64,000 nucleotides of DNA from CAYONZ01 sp964405465 (lineage in GTDB: Bacteria > Bdellovibrionota > Bdellovibrionia > Bdellovibrionales > JAMPXM01): contig CAYONZ010000018.1 in the NCBI GenBank assembly GCA_964405465.1, positions 1-64,000 of the forward strand. The letters run 5' to 3'. Below, one piece after another: positions 15,990-24,996 of the stretch. Every line of letters starts with the position of its first letter. The first letter of the stretch is position 1. The position numbers and the translations under genes are program-made. The notes under the pieces are model-generated. The model was not told the origin of the DNA. It made no database searches and worked only from the letters and a program-made list of their open reading frames with translations.

Positions 15990-17378
15990 TTAACGAATCG
16001 TTTCTTGCTCACATCTTCGCAACTCAAGGTACCGCTTAAAAAGTGGCCTCATGGCCAGATCACCTTTCAGGTATTCTTCTAAGACATTTTGTCGTGTTGT
16101 CATGAGAGCCAATCTTTTCTTTTTACGTGCTCCCTGACTCTTTTGCAGATCAAGAAGAAGCTCTTGCTCAATGTCTTGACCTTGTCGATGATTTTTTAGC
16201 AAATAATTACGGAAGTCGACAAAAGCAGGATCAGCAAAATCTTTCATGCGAGAGAGGCATACCCCCAAAAAGTCTTGATACGAAGGCATTGAATCGAGAG
16301 TCGCTTTGACGCCATCGAATGCATCACGTTTCAATTCCATACTCTCTCGCTTTTGTCGATTGGAATTTGAGAGCATCATGGGTTTGTTGTAAGCCTGATT
16401 TTCTAAATTTGCCAATTGCCCAAGACCACTTTTAGCGAGCTCATACTCTCGACTCTTTTCAGGAAGATTCTTCTTTAGAAATTTATTTTTACAAGTATCG
16501 TTAACACTCTGAAATTGCTCATAGGCACGACTCAATTCAGCTATTCTTCGATTGCTCTCTTGCAGTTCTTTTTGTGTGGTCGCTTGGCATATTGTCTTCT
16601 TTGCTGACTCCACAACAGACAAGGAGGTGGCCGAAGAACTCGCTGTATTGGAAAGCGAATAGGCGTACTCATCATCTGCGGCAGCACTCAACCCGCAATG
16701 ACCAGAAGGATACTCATCGAGAAGTTTTTTTTGTGTGGCATATATATCAAGTTTTGCAAATTCATCAGTCTTGGGCCCTAACATTCCGGCACCGTAGCAT
16801 TGCAAAAAGATCATTTTGGTTTGTGGTATTCCGCTTTTTTGCAGTCCATCGCTAAATTCTTTTCTCGTGATAAGCTGGCCATCCCAAGTCACAAGACCTT
16901 CTGCTTGCCCATGACCTGTCACAAAGACCAGCGCACGCCCGCCCTGTTTCGCAAGCTTATTCAAAGAATTGATGATTTGCGCTTTCGTTGCAGCCTGATC
17001 ACGACTTGTGACCACTGACGCCGCAATTTTTCCACTACGATAGTCAAATGCTCCGGCAGCAAGTCCTCCACCATTGAGAATCTCCTCGCTTTGACCACCC
17101 AAATACTGACGTGCCAGCCTAAGGTTCTCAACAAAATCTGTAAAATTTGTGACTAGTCCACCACCGTCATTTATCAAAAGCAGATGTCGACTAGACGAAT
17201 TCAAATTTGTCGAATCGGCTCGCGAAATGGCAGCCCAAAACCAAGCACTCAGGGTCATCACAGAAACATAAAAAGCGGCCGTCCCCAACAAACTGAGAAG
17301 AGGGTTAGGATGAAAACTGAGACGAAATTTGATTTTTAGTTTTTTGCTAAAAAAAAACTTCACCCAACGAAAAGCCAA
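15990..17378 (-). CDS. Caspase-like (clan CD) cysteine peptidase homologue
   Basis: 462 residues. A basic N-terminus and a hydrophobic segment at about 27-52 suggest membrane anchoring or export. Residues 63-250 or so form a putative caspase-hemoglobinase fold: a strand RHLLLINDGG, then ALVFVTGHGQAEG with catalytic histidine H156, then KMIFLQCYGAGML with catalytic cysteine C194. This His-Gly and Cys-x-Gly pairing at the ends of two hydrophobic strands is the clan CD hallmark (caspases, legumains, C13/C14). The C-terminal 200 residues are helical and highly charged. Substrate and role are unknown. Confidence 0.65.
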   Translation of the reverse strand: MAFRWVKFFFSKKLKIKFRLSFHPNPLLSLLGTAAFYVSVMTLSAWFWAAISRADSTNLNSSSRHLLLINDGGGLVTNFTDFVENLRLARQYLGGQSEEILNGGGLAAGAFDYRSGKIAASVVTSRDQAATKAQIINSLNKLAKQGGRALVFVTGHGQAEGLVTWDGQLITRKEFSDGLQKSGIPQTKMIFLQCYGAGMLGPKTDEFAKLDIYATQKKLLDEYPSGHCGLSAAADDEYAYSLSNTASSSATSLSVVESAKKTICQATTQKELQESNRRIAELSRAYEQFQSVNDTCKNKFLKKNLPEKSREYELAKSGLGQLANLENQAYNKPMMLSNSNRQKRESMELKRDAFDGVKATLDSMPSYQDFLGVCLSRMKDFADPAFVDFRNYLLKNHRQGQDIEQELLLDLQKSQGARKKKRLALMTTRQNVLEEYLKGDLAMRPLFKRYLELRRCEQETIR

Positions 17379-17521
17379 TAGGTCCTCGCAAACAAACCAT
17401 CACTTGCACACCACATTGGCCACAGTTTAACAGATTTTTGTTTGATCCAGGAGTAACGAATGCACTCCTAGATCTAGATCCGGCATTGCTTTCAATTTAC
17501 CAACAAATCCTTTAGCCAGCC

Positions 17522-19108
17522 TCAAACCGATGGCTTAAGCATTCGATCTTCAAAAGCGGCCAAAGCCGCCTTTGCCCCCTCACCCATTGCGATAATAATC
17601 TGTTTGTAGGGTGTGGTCGTGGCGTCTCCTGCAGCGTAAATACCCTGAACCGAAGTACGACCCTTACCATCGACCACAATCTCTCCAAACTTGGATAGCT
17701 CCACAGTATCTCGCAAGAATGCGGTATTGGGCACTAATCCGATTTGTACAAATACGCCATCGAGATCAACCTGAATCGATTTTTCAGATTTACGATCTTG
17801 ATAAGATAAAGACACGACCTTTTGCCCGTCACCAACGATCGCTTGGGTTTTCGCCGAAGTAACAATCGACACATTGCTTAGCGACTTCAGTTTATCGACG
17901 AGAATTTGATCGGCTTTGAGTTGATCTTGGTACTCAAACAAAATCACCTCTTTGACAATTCCTGCAAGGTCAATCGCGGCCTCAACACCCGAGTTACCGC
18001 CGCCCACGACTGCAACTTTCTTGTTTTTATAATAGGGACCATCACAGTGCGGACAGAACGCCACACCTCGCCCAATGTATTCTTTTTCACCAGGAATACC
18101 CAGCTCGCGCCAACGCGCACCTGTCGTTACGATAACCGAGTCTGCCAAAATCGTTTCACCACTCTCCAACTCAATAAGCTTTGTTTGGTCAGATTGAACT
18201 GTTAATTTTTTGACTCTTCTATGCTCCAAAAGCTGAACTGGATAGGAAGCCACATGTTTAGCAAGCTGTGACGCCAGCTCCGGACCCTCGGTATAAACCA
18301 CCGAAATCAAGTTCTCAATACCTCTGGTCTCCTGAACCTGGCCGCCGATTTTTTCTGCAATTAGAGCTGTCTTTAAACCTTTACGTACACTGTAAATTGC
18401 GGCAGCTGAGCCAGCGGGGCCACCACCAATTACGACCACATCAAATTTTCCGAGATCACGGTGTGCCACTTCCGCCGCCTGTTCAGACACCCCAAATTTA
18501 TTTTCAAGTTTGCCAAGTAGATCAATTAACGAAATTCGACCAGAATGAATCAGTTCATCCCCAATCATCACACTAGGAACACCTTGAATGGCCAAACGCG
18601 ATATCTCTTCTTGTACATATCCGCCGTCAACCATTTCATGCTCGAAGTCTGAATGCAAAAGTGCCATCTGATTTAACATCTGAACGACATCGGGACAGTT
18701 CTCGCAAGTCAGCGAGATAAAAGTCCGAATGCGAATCGGACCCTTTAACCCTTTAATTCGATTGGCAATCACCTCATCGGGCCACTTACCCTTACCATCG
18801 GCATGGAGAATGGCCAAAACCAGGGTACTGAACTCGTGACCACCAGGAATACCTTTAAAACATAGCCCCACAGGTTTCGCATTTTTTTCGATAAAAAACT
18901 GGGGAAAATCAGCATTAGAAAATCGACTCATCTCAGACGCAACAGCTTGTCTCACCTTGATTTTATCTTGAGTCGAATGTAAATCGGCGAACATCGCCTC
19001 GAGCTGCACTTGGTCCGCGTGATTTGATGGCTTGTAGACCAACGAAATTTCATTCTGTAAATGAGCAAAGACTTCTTTAAGTTGGTTTTTTACATCATTG
19101 TCTAACAT
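17522..19108 (-). CDS. ahpF: Alkyl hydroperoxide reductase flavoprotein AhpF
   Basis: 528 residues, matching the usual AhpF length. The N-terminal domain has two thioredoxin-like folds with a redox pair C135/C138 (LTCENCPD). The C-terminal half is thioredoxin-reductase-like: FAD loop VVIGGGPAGSAAAIYS at about 225-240, redox pair C352/C355 (FCPHCDG), and NAD(P)H loop VAVVGGGNSGVEAAIDLA. It passes electrons from NADH through FAD and its cysteines to AhpC. It lies downstream of ahpC with a long inverted repeat between them. Confidence 0.95.
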   Translation of the reverse strand: MLDNDVKNQLKEVFAHLQNEISLVYKPSNHADQVQLEAMFADLHSTQDKIKVRQAVASEMSRFSNADFPQFFIEKNAKPVGLCFKGIPGGHEFSTLVLAILHADGKGKWPDEVIANRIKGLKGPIRIRTFISLTCENCPDVVQMLNQMALLHSDFEHEMVDGGYVQEEISRLAIQGVPSVMIGDELIHSGRISLIDLLGKLENKFGVSEQAAEVAHRDLGKFDVVVIGGGPAGSAAAIYSVRKGLKTALIAEKIGGQVQETRGIENLISVVYTEGPELASQLAKHVASYPVQLLEHRRVKKLTVQSDQTKLIELESGETILADSVIVTTGARWRELGIPGEKEYIGRGVAFCPHCDGPYYKNKKVAVVGGGNSGVEAAIDLAGIVKEVILFEYQDQLKADQILVDKLKSLSNVSIVTSAKTQAIVGDGQKVVSLSYQDRKSEKSIQVDLDGVFVQIGLVPNTAFLRDTVELSKFGEIVVDGKGRTSVQGIYAAGDATTTPYKQIIIAMGEGAKAALAAFEDRMLKPSV

Positions 19109-19160
19109 AGCTCCTCCATACGTATTACTCTCAGAGACGTTGAAAATTCACCACCATCGC

Positions 19161-19200
19161 CCAGTGTGGCTCTCGTCAACTACAACGAGAGCCACACTGG
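19161..19200. terminator. 16-bp perfect inverted repeat between ahpC and ahpF
   Basis: CCAGTGTGGCTCTCGT at 19161-19176 pairs perfectly with 19185-19200 around an 8-base loop. On the minus strand it stands about 100 bases after the ahpC stop and before ahpF. No T run follows on that strand, so it is more likely a processing, stability or attenuation hairpin that sets the ahpC:ahpF ratio than a full terminator. Confidence 0.6.
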
Positions 19201-19275
19201 GACAGACAGAAAAAAAGAAACATGAACACAGAGATGATAGGTCGGCTGGATACTCAGCCGCCAACTCGCTAGATC

Positions 19276-19303
19276 AATTTAGTGGCTTAAATTTAGTGGC
19301 TTA
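19276..19303. repeat. Tandem 14-bp repeat at ahpC 3' end
   Basis: AATTTAGTGGCTTA occurs twice head to tail. The copy at 19290-19303 contains the ahpC stop codon, so the second copy probably arose by a small tandem duplication of the gene end. It does not alter the protein. Confidence 0.7.
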
Positions 19304-19867
19304 AATTTTTCCAACTAAGTTCAATCCAGGTTTCAATGTGTTTTCACCTGGGCGCCATTTCGCTGGGCAAACTTCTCCTGGATGAGATGCTACGAATTGT
19401 GCGGCCTGAACTTTTCGCACAAGCTCTTCGGCATTTCGTCCAATCCCGTTATCGTGAACTTCTGCAATTTTAATTTTACCATCTGGATCAACTAAAAATG
19501 TTCCACGGTAAGCCAGGCCATCTTCTTCAATATGAACCCCGAACGCACGACTTAAAAAACCTGTGGGATCTGCCAACATGGGGTACTTGATTTTTTTGAT
19601 GGTCTCGGAAGCATCATGCCAAGCCTTATGAACAAAATGTGTGTCGGTGCTCACCGAGTAAACTTCAACATTCATTTTTTGCAACTGTTCATATTTATCA
19701 GCCAAATCTCCAAGCTCAGTAGGACATACAAATGTAAAGTCCGCAGGGTAGAAAAAAAAGATCGACCACTTTCCTTTTAGGTCGTTCTGGGTCACCGTTT
19801 TAAATGCCTCATTGTGATACGCCTGAACCTTAAAGTCCGGGATCTTGCTGTTGATTAAAGTTGTCAT
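19301..19867 (-). CDS. ahpC: Alkyl hydroperoxide reductase peroxiredoxin AhpC
   Basis: 188 residues, full length for a typical 2-Cys peroxiredoxin. The peroxidatic cysteine C48 lies in DFTFVCPTE and the resolving cysteine C167 in GEVCPAKW. The GGIG-like turn of sensitive peroxiredoxins is represented by DNGIGRN near 139-145, with a C-terminal tail after it. It reduces hydrogen peroxide and organic peroxides in the cytoplasm and is reduced by AhpF, the next gene. The ATG has AAAGGAG just upstream. It is divergent from oxyR, with a candidate OxyR box in the shared region. Confidence 0.95.
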   Translation of the reverse strand: MTTLINSKIPDFKVQAYHNEAFKTVTQNDLKGKWSIFFFYPADFTFVCPTELGDLADKYEQLQKMNVEVYSVSTDTHFVHKAWHDASETIKKIKYPMLADPTGFLSRAFGVHIEEDGLAYRGTFLVDPDGKIKIAEVHDNGIGRNAEELVRKVQAAQFVASHPGEVCPAKWRPGENTLKPGLNLVGKI

Positions 19868-20087
19868 CGTTTTCTCCTTTGTTTTGTTTAAGCCGCAAAC
19901 TTATACTTGTTTGCGACTTTGTTTTTTTGTTTTTTGAAAGCCCTCAACTCAATCTGAAATGGTGTCTTCAATCAACCCTTTGTTCATCAAGCACCACAAC
20001 TCTAGAATCTGTCAAAAACTCTCGACTTCAATTGAACTCAGTCTATTGCAATCAAGCAAAACATGGAAATCGATTATTTATTTATAT

Positions 20088-20106
20088 CAATAGATTTTCT
20101 CTATTG
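20088..20106. promoter_or_regulatory. Candidate OxyR binding site
   Basis: CAATAG-N7-CTATTG is a perfect inverted repeat containing ATAG-N7-CTAT, one half of the tetrameric OxyR consensus. It lies 31 bases before the oxyR start and in the ahpC-oxyR divergent region, where OxyR usually represses its own gene and activates ahpC. A second, poorer half-site may lie to the left, at about 20068-20087. Confidence 0.6.
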
Positions 20107-20137
20107 CATTATTTTGTGCCAGCATTATACTTAAAAC

Positions 20138-21166
20138 ATGAGCAATTCCAACCACGGCCTTGCAAAATTGAACTTTTCTTTAACTCAGCTTGAGTATGTA
20201 CTTGCCGTTCACAAATTTGGTCATTTCGCTAAAGCTGCCGAGGCCTGCCGGGTGACTCAGCCCACATTGAGCATGCAAATTCAAAAACTCGAAGAAGACC
20301 TCGGTGTTGTGCTTTTTGATCGTTCGAAAAAACCTGTGCTTCTCACCGATGCTGGCCAAAGAACCATCGAACAGATGCAGCTGATCTTGTTTGAGGTTCG
20401 TAAATTAGAAAATCTCGTTCACCAATCTGGTGAGGAGAGTCTTAAAGGAGAACTCTCTCTGGGTATAATACCAACCATTGCTCCCTATGTATTACCCAAG
20501 CTTTTGCCAATGATCGACAAAGAATTCCCAGACATCTCACTAAATATCATAGAGAAACAAACCCACGAGATCATTGAGACTCTGGCCAACGACGAAATTG
20601 ACGTTGGCCTTCTGGCAACTCCGTTAAAAGTTCCAAAAATTTTTGAACTTCCACTTTACTACGAGCCTTTCTCACTTTTGTGCCGCAAAGATCACCCGCT
20701 GGCGCAGAACAAACGCATTAAATACTCGTCGCTTTCTCTGAATGATATTTGGCTACTTGAAGAAGGTCATTGCCTCAGACACCAGGTTCTTGATGTTTGC
20801 GCAATGAAAGCCCAAAGTCGCCCACAGATTCAATCCGAAGGAAAAGCTCGCCCTGCCCGCAACCCGTCCTCTCAGGTTCGCAAATTCAATTTTGAAAGTG
20901 GAAGCCTTGAAACACTTAAAAATTTAGTCAATTCTTTTGGCGGTTATACTCTTTTACCAGCGATGGCGGCAGAGTCTCTTGGAACAAAAACTATTTTAAT
21001 TCCCTTTGAACGCCCGATACCTGCCCGTGAAATTGGTTTGGTCTACCGCAGGGAACATTATAAAAGCAGTTTAATTGAAGCTTTGGGTGAAGCCATTCTA
21101 AAATCTATCCCCGAAGAATTACGAAAAATTCGCCAAAAAGACCTCGAAGTTTTGCCCGTTGAATAA
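20138..21166 (+). CDS. oxyR: LysR-type peroxide regulator OxyR
   Basis: 342 residues with an N-terminal winged helix-turn-helix (FGHFAKAAEACRVTQPTLSMQ, residues about 28-48) and a LysR substrate domain. The redox cysteines of OxyR are present as C212 and C221 in GHCLRHQVLDVC, with the same 9-residue spacing as in the E. coli protein, so it should sense hydrogen peroxide by a disulphide switch. Compared with E. coli, a basic insertion of roughly 18 residues (KAQSRPQIQSEGKARPARN) follows the second cysteine, which is unusual. It is divergent from ahpC. Confidence 0.9.
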   Translation: MSNSNHGLAKLNFSLTQLEYVLAVHKFGHFAKAAEACRVTQPTLSMQIQKLEEDLGVVLFDRSKKPVLLTDAGQRTIEQMQLILFEVRKLENLVHQSGEESLKGELSLGIIPTIAPYVLPKLLPMIDKEFPDISLNIIEKQTHEIIETLANDEIDVGLLATPLKVPKIFELPLYYEPFSLLCRKDHPLAQNKRIKYSSLSLNDIWLLEEGHCLRHQVLDVCAMKAQSRPQIQSEGKARPARNPSSQVRKFNFESGSLETLKNLVNSFGGYTLLPAMAAESLGTKTILIPFERPIPAREIGLVYRREHYKSSLIEALGEAILKSIPEELRKIRQKDLEVLPVE

Positions 21167-21211
21167 AGACGCTGACCCGAAGAAGACTATCAGCACAAAC
21201 CCGAGTAGAAG

Positions 21212-22600
21212 TTAAGAGCGAAACACTGACAAGAGTTTTTGAATCTGAAGCGACTTAGATCCTTTCAAATAAACAAGGTTCACCTGCTCGAAGAGCTCTC
21301 TGCAGACATTTTCTGCAGAATGAAGACTGTCGAAGTGACTGATCAAATTCATATTCTCAACTTCTTTGGCTGAAAGAAAACGCCTACAGATTTCGGCTGC
21401 AGCTTGGGTTTCAGGACCCACAAACACCACGTGTGCGCTGGCACTGACAATTAAGTCACCGAAAAGGCGGCAAACGGTCTGCCCCATCTCTTGATGAAGG
21501 ACCTCTGTACTATTCCCCAACTCAAGCATTGAACCAAGAACGAGAAGTACTTTCTGAGTACGATCTTCTCCTGTTGAATTAAGAAGCGCACGAAACATTT
21601 CTAAACCAACAGTTAGACTTTCTGGACTTGAATTGAAGGCATCGTCAATAACATCTCTGCCAGTGATACGATAGCGCTCAAAACGGCGGGATACTCCTTT
21701 GAAAGCTTGGAGAGTGTTCACAATTATGGAAGTCGGAATATCAAACGCAAGTGCGGTCGCCCATGCCGCAGCAAAATTGAGAGCTAGTTGTGGTGCAATG
21801 ACAGGTGTTTTCAAAACAAAGTCTTCACCTCTTACTCTGAAGGTGATCTCGATGTGACTTTCGGCTTCGACCGAATCAGTTTTAACTTTATTAAGAGTCG
21901 TACTCGCACTGCTCTCGGCCCCGTGAGACTCACATGAAACAATTTTTTGCTCGATGATCTGAACATCTGAACCAGAATGAGTACCAAATGAGAAAACCTT
22001 GAGCTCCTTTTCGGGCCGCTCTTTCGAAGATTCTCTTGAGTGCAAAATCGAAGTCACCGTCTTTTTTATGCGAGGGTCATCATAGAAATAGACCAGACAC
22101 TTAAGGCTTTCTCCGTCTAAGGCTGAAAGCTTTTCGTGGACTAGATTTTCGTTCGACCCAAATTCTCCTAAATGAGCTTGTCCGATATTGAGAAGTACTG
22201 CCACTTGGGGGGCAAGAAAACCATAGGCCATCTGCAAGTCCCCGGGTTTGCGAGCTCCAACTTCAAAAACGGCATAGCTTGCTTTTTCATTTAGATTAAG
22301 AATCTGCAAGGCAAGCGCAGTCTTGGTGTTTTGATTTTCTGGAGATACGACGACAGGTGACGGGCTGTCGTTCATCCAATTGCGAAAGATCTCGCCGACA
22401 ATTTCTTTTACACTTGTCTTCCCGTTACTTCCTGCAATGACAATGGGTTGAACAGGCAATTTCTCGCGATGTGCCTGTGCCAAAGAAAAAACTTGAGATT
22501 GCAACTTTGGATACTGCGGGTAGAGTTGAGCCAAACTCTTGTAATCGGCGGCGAGAATATCTCGTAGTGAAAATTCATGAAGTGACTCTTGTCGATTCAT
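21212..22600 (-). CDS. MurF-like Mur ligase lacking the usual N-terminal domain
   Basis: 462 residues. The ATP loop is AGSNGKTSVKE at 56-66, with the central Mur features NTKTALALQ and NIGQAHLGEFGS. MurF hallmarks follow: DDAFNSSPES (DDAYNANP in MurF) and VLGSMLELGN. In MurF the ATP loop normally comes after about 100 residues that bind UDP; here only 56 residues precede it, and they do not show that domain. So it is a MurF-type amide ligase, but probably not acting on a UDP-linked precursor. It follows the GCS2-type ligase gene by 12 bases, and both may belong to one peptide-forming pathway. Confidence 0.7.
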   Translation of the reverse strand: MNRQESLHEFSLRDILAADYKSLAQLYPQYPKLQSQVFSLAQAHREKLPVQPIVIAGSNGKTSVKEIVGEIFRNWMNDSPSPVVVSPENQNTKTALALQILNLNEKASYAVFEVGARKPGDLQMAYGFLAPQVAVLLNIGQAHLGEFGSNENLVHEKLSALDGESLKCLVYFYDDPRIKKTVTSILHSRESSKERPEKELKVFSFGTHSGSDVQIIEQKIVSCESHGAESSASTTLNKVKTDSVEAESHIEITFRVRGEDFVLKTPVIAPQLALNFAAAWATALAFDIPTSIIVNTLQAFKGVSRRFERYRITGRDVIDDAFNSSPESLTVGLEMFRALLNSTGEDRTQKVLLVLGSMLELGNSTEVLHQEMGQTVCRLFGDLIVSASAHVVFVGPETQAAAEICRRFLSAKEVENMNLISHFDSLHSAENVCRELFEQVNLVYLKGSKSLQIQKLLSVFRS

Positions 22601-22612
22601 CTGCGCCTTCTT

Positions 22613-23734
22613 CTAGATTTTATACTCGCTTCGGCTCGTTAGAACATCTGTTAGAGACTGAGTCTTCGCATAGAGTTCTAACATTTCGTCTGCTGGTGTT
22701 CGCCCAGTTGCCAATCGCTCACGAAAAACCTGAAGCGCCCCAGGATTATAACCCCAGTCCTTAAGAATTTGATCGGCATTGGCAAAAAACTCGAGCAACT
22801 TTTCTTGAACTCCTTCGGCCTGTAATCCTTTTTTGGAAACCTCACCGAGCTCGTAGATTCGACTCTGATGATTTGCCCGCCCCTGAAGTTCGCGATCAAA
22901 AAGCAAGACAAGAAAACTCAAAAACTGGGCCTCAACTTCGATTTGTGAATTTGGCATATCAAAGACCTTAAATTCAAACCGATTGTTTTCATCCAAATGA
23001 ATCTCGATGGGTGGCGCGATATAGCTTCTCTTGTGCATGCGATAGCTTTTGCCGAATTTTCCTTTTGCGTACTGCCATGGCTTACCATCACAGAAAGGCG
23101 AAGCCACCGATAGCGCCGACAAAGCTGGACCGTAATAGTTAATTTTGGCATTGAGCTCTTCGAGAGAAATTGTTTCTAGAAATTCAGGTGGTAATCCAAC
23201 ATTTATGTCAGGTCCATAGGTGGTCATAACCTCCATCGACCACTGCCAGTAATCGTGTCGTCGTTTATTTTGAGGACCACTGAAAGAAGAGTAGATCGGA
23301 TGATGCGAAAGACAAACGATCTCCAATCCATTTTGATTCAATGCCTCTCGCAATCGCTGAAATAAAATTCCGTGAACCTGCAAGGCTTCGCTTAGACTTC
23401 GACAAACCGGAGTTCGAATCTCCACGCCTTTTGGCAGAATTTCTTTTGCCTGAAAGTCCATGTCTGGCAGGTGATAGCCTTCCACCACAAATGGCATCAG
23501 TGTCTTTTGTGGTGGTTCCAGATCTAGGCCTTCACAACTCGGAATTCCTTGCAACGAAATGGATTCAAAAATTCGATTTAAATGGTCAAATGAAAGATCC
23601 TGGTGCCACAAAGGTCGGAAATCTTTTTTATCAACGACGAGATATTCAGACTCCAATCCAAATCGAAATTTTTCAGACAGCTTTTTTTTATCCAAATTGT
23701 GAAACTCTAGATCTTGCCGACTTGTTAACATCAT
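22613..23734 (-). CDS. GCS2 family carboxylate-amine ligase (YbdK-like)
   Basis: 373 residues. FGLESEYLVVD near the start, GVEIRTPVC, LSHHPIYSSFSG and TYGPDINVGLP are the conserved segments of the glutamate-cysteine ligase 2 family. The first supplies the acidic ATP/metal ligands. The family joins glutamate or similar acids to an amine with ATP; the substrate of this member is unknown. Its start overlaps the stop of the PepSY gene (ATGA), and the Mur-type ligase follows closely. The three-gene order suggests a common pathway. Confidence 0.8.
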   Translation of the reverse strand: MMLTSRQDLEFHNLDKKKLSEKFRFGLESEYLVVDKKDFRPLWHQDLSFDHLNRIFESISLQGIPSCEGLDLEPPQKTLMPFVVEGYHLPDMDFQAKEILPKGVEIRTPVCRSLSEALQVHGILFQRLREALNQNGLEIVCLSHHPIYSSFSGPQNKRRHDYWQWSMEVMTTYGPDINVGLPPEFLETISLEELNAKINYYGPALSALSVASPFCDGKPWQYAKGKFGKSYRMHKRSYIAPPIEIHLDENNRFEFKVFDMPNSQIEVEAQFLSFLVLLFDRELQGRANHQSRIYELGEVSKKGLQAEGVQEKLLEFFANADQILKDWGYNPGALQVFRERLATGRTPADEMLELYAKTQSLTDVLTSRSEYKI

Positions 23735-24258
23735 TCTTCCCCTGGTTTCATTCGAGACTTTAATATAGTTTTTTTAGTCTTTGCGTAGTGTTTGACGAGC
23801 AAAAATACACCCGAAAACCAAAGCCACAACACTCCGATCGCACTAGGTAAAAACACAAAATAACGAACTAGATCTCCAAAAAATGCTCCTTCATGGAGTG
23901 ACGTCAGGAGAGAGAGCCGACGTGGGGCTGAACTGGTGATTACCCCTGTTTCTCCGTTAATTTGAATCTCCCATTGATTGCGTTTGGACCGCACTCGAAT
24001 ATTGCCCTGAGCGGGACGGACTTCTATTTGTGAGATGTCGGCATAAGAATCAATTTGCGCTTCTTTAACGGATTTAGAAATTCTGAGAATATCCTCAAAA
24101 CCGAGAACAAGGTTGGCTTTGAACTCTGGATATTTTGGTTGCACCCATGAATTGAATCCTCGGGTGCTCATGAGGATGCCTGTCACCAACGTCAAAACGA
24201 ACGGGATCGCAATCAATATCGAAATCCGACGATGCCACTTACGAAAGAAAATTTGCAT
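23731..24258 (-). CDS. PepSY-domain membrane protein
   Basis: 175 residues with a basic start (FFRKWHRRISILIAIPF) and a first membrane span at about 12-33, a periplasmic region containing a PepSY-like strand pattern (IRVRSKRNQWEIQINGETGV), a second span near 135-155 (FFVFLP-type, VLWLWFSGVFLLV) and a cytoplasmic tail. The PepSY/TM layout with HR in the first helix resembles small iron-regulated reductase-associated proteins, though it is much shorter. It starts the operon with the two ligases. Function is unknown. Confidence 0.7.
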   Translation of the reverse strand: MQIFFRKWHRRISILIAIPFVLTLVTGILMSTRGFNSWVQPKYPEFKANLVLGFEDILRISKSVKEAQIDSYADISQIEVRPAQGNIRVRSKRNQWEIQINGETGVITSSAPRRLSLLTSLHEGAFFGDLVRYFVFLPSAIGVLWLWFSGVFLLVKHYAKTKKTILKSRMKPGEE

Positions 24259-24654
24259 TTCTTCAACTCCCTACCATTATCTCACATTCAACCTTAGGTA
24301 GAATCACCCGTAAAACCGAATGCAAAAAAAGAACCCATACCGTCACTTAGCATTCCTTAGAGTTGGCGGTCACACCTGCATTGGTACTGGATTTCTTTCT
24401 TCAGGAGAATCATTTTCGCAATTTTGGCTTTTCTCCGAACTTGATTGCAAGCCAATTGAAAACGTAACCTTCTGCTGGCCTTTGTACTTGCTTATTGCCC
24501 TATGCTCAAGTTGCACGCTCCAATGAGCCGATGAGTTTAAGGTGTGTCTTCACTTGGTCGGGTGTAGCGGCAGAATCATGCGAAGTGATTTCTGCGCGGT
24601 AGAATAGTCAAATGAGGACACGGCCAAAAACTAAATCTACAAAAAGGAAATCTC
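24259..24654. other. Intergenic region without a clear gene
   Basis: About 395 bases between divergent genes. A 68-codon plus-strand frame (24320-24526) has no binding site, no family resemblance and no signal peptide, so it is not called. No strong hairpin was found. Promoters for the genes on both sides must lie here. Confidence 0.4.
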
Positions 24655-24996
24655 ATGGCCTACCTCTTTCTATTTCTTTCGGTCTTTTTGCTCTGTTCAA
24701 CTTGGGTGGTCTACAACAAAGCAGGCTATCCTGGGTGGGCATGCGTTGTGCCGATTTACAATCTCTACATTTTGATTCGCATCGCAAAACGCCCGGGTTG
24801 GTGGTTTTTTCTAATGCTCATTCCACTTTTCAATCTCATATTTTTTCTTATGGTCACCGTTGATATTGCCAAAGCATTTGGCAAGGGAACCGCATTTGGT
24901 TTTGGTCTGGGATTTTTGCCTTTTATCTTCTACCCAATTTTAGCTCTTGGCGAATCACAATACCAACCCACTATGCAAGAGATTAAAATCGACTAG
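24655..24996 (+). CDS. DUF5684-like small membrane protein
   Basis: 113 residues with three to four hydrophobic segments. NKAGYPGWACVVPIYNLYIL and RIAKRPGWWFFLMLIPLFNL are the characteristic repeats of the DUF5684 family of small integral membrane proteins. VTVDIAKAFGKG and an F/G-rich helix follow, which also agree. The function of the family is unknown; some members are annotated near signal peptidases. The ATG follows AAAAGGAAATCTC. Confidence 0.8.
   Translation: MAYLFLFLSVFLLCSTWVVYNKAGYPGWACVVPIYNLYILIRIAKRPGWWFFLMLIPLFNLIFFLMVTVDIAKAFGKGTAFGFGLGFLPFIFYPILALGESQYQPTMQEIKID

Noticed and set aside
24475..24500. Second sigma-54-like motif (TGGCC...TTGCT)
   Set aside because: The GG-to-GC gap is 11 bases rather than 10, so it does not fit the sigma-54 spacing.
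24320..24526. 68-codon plus-strand frame
   Set aside because: No binding site, no recognisable family or signal, cysteine and proline scattered; probably chance.
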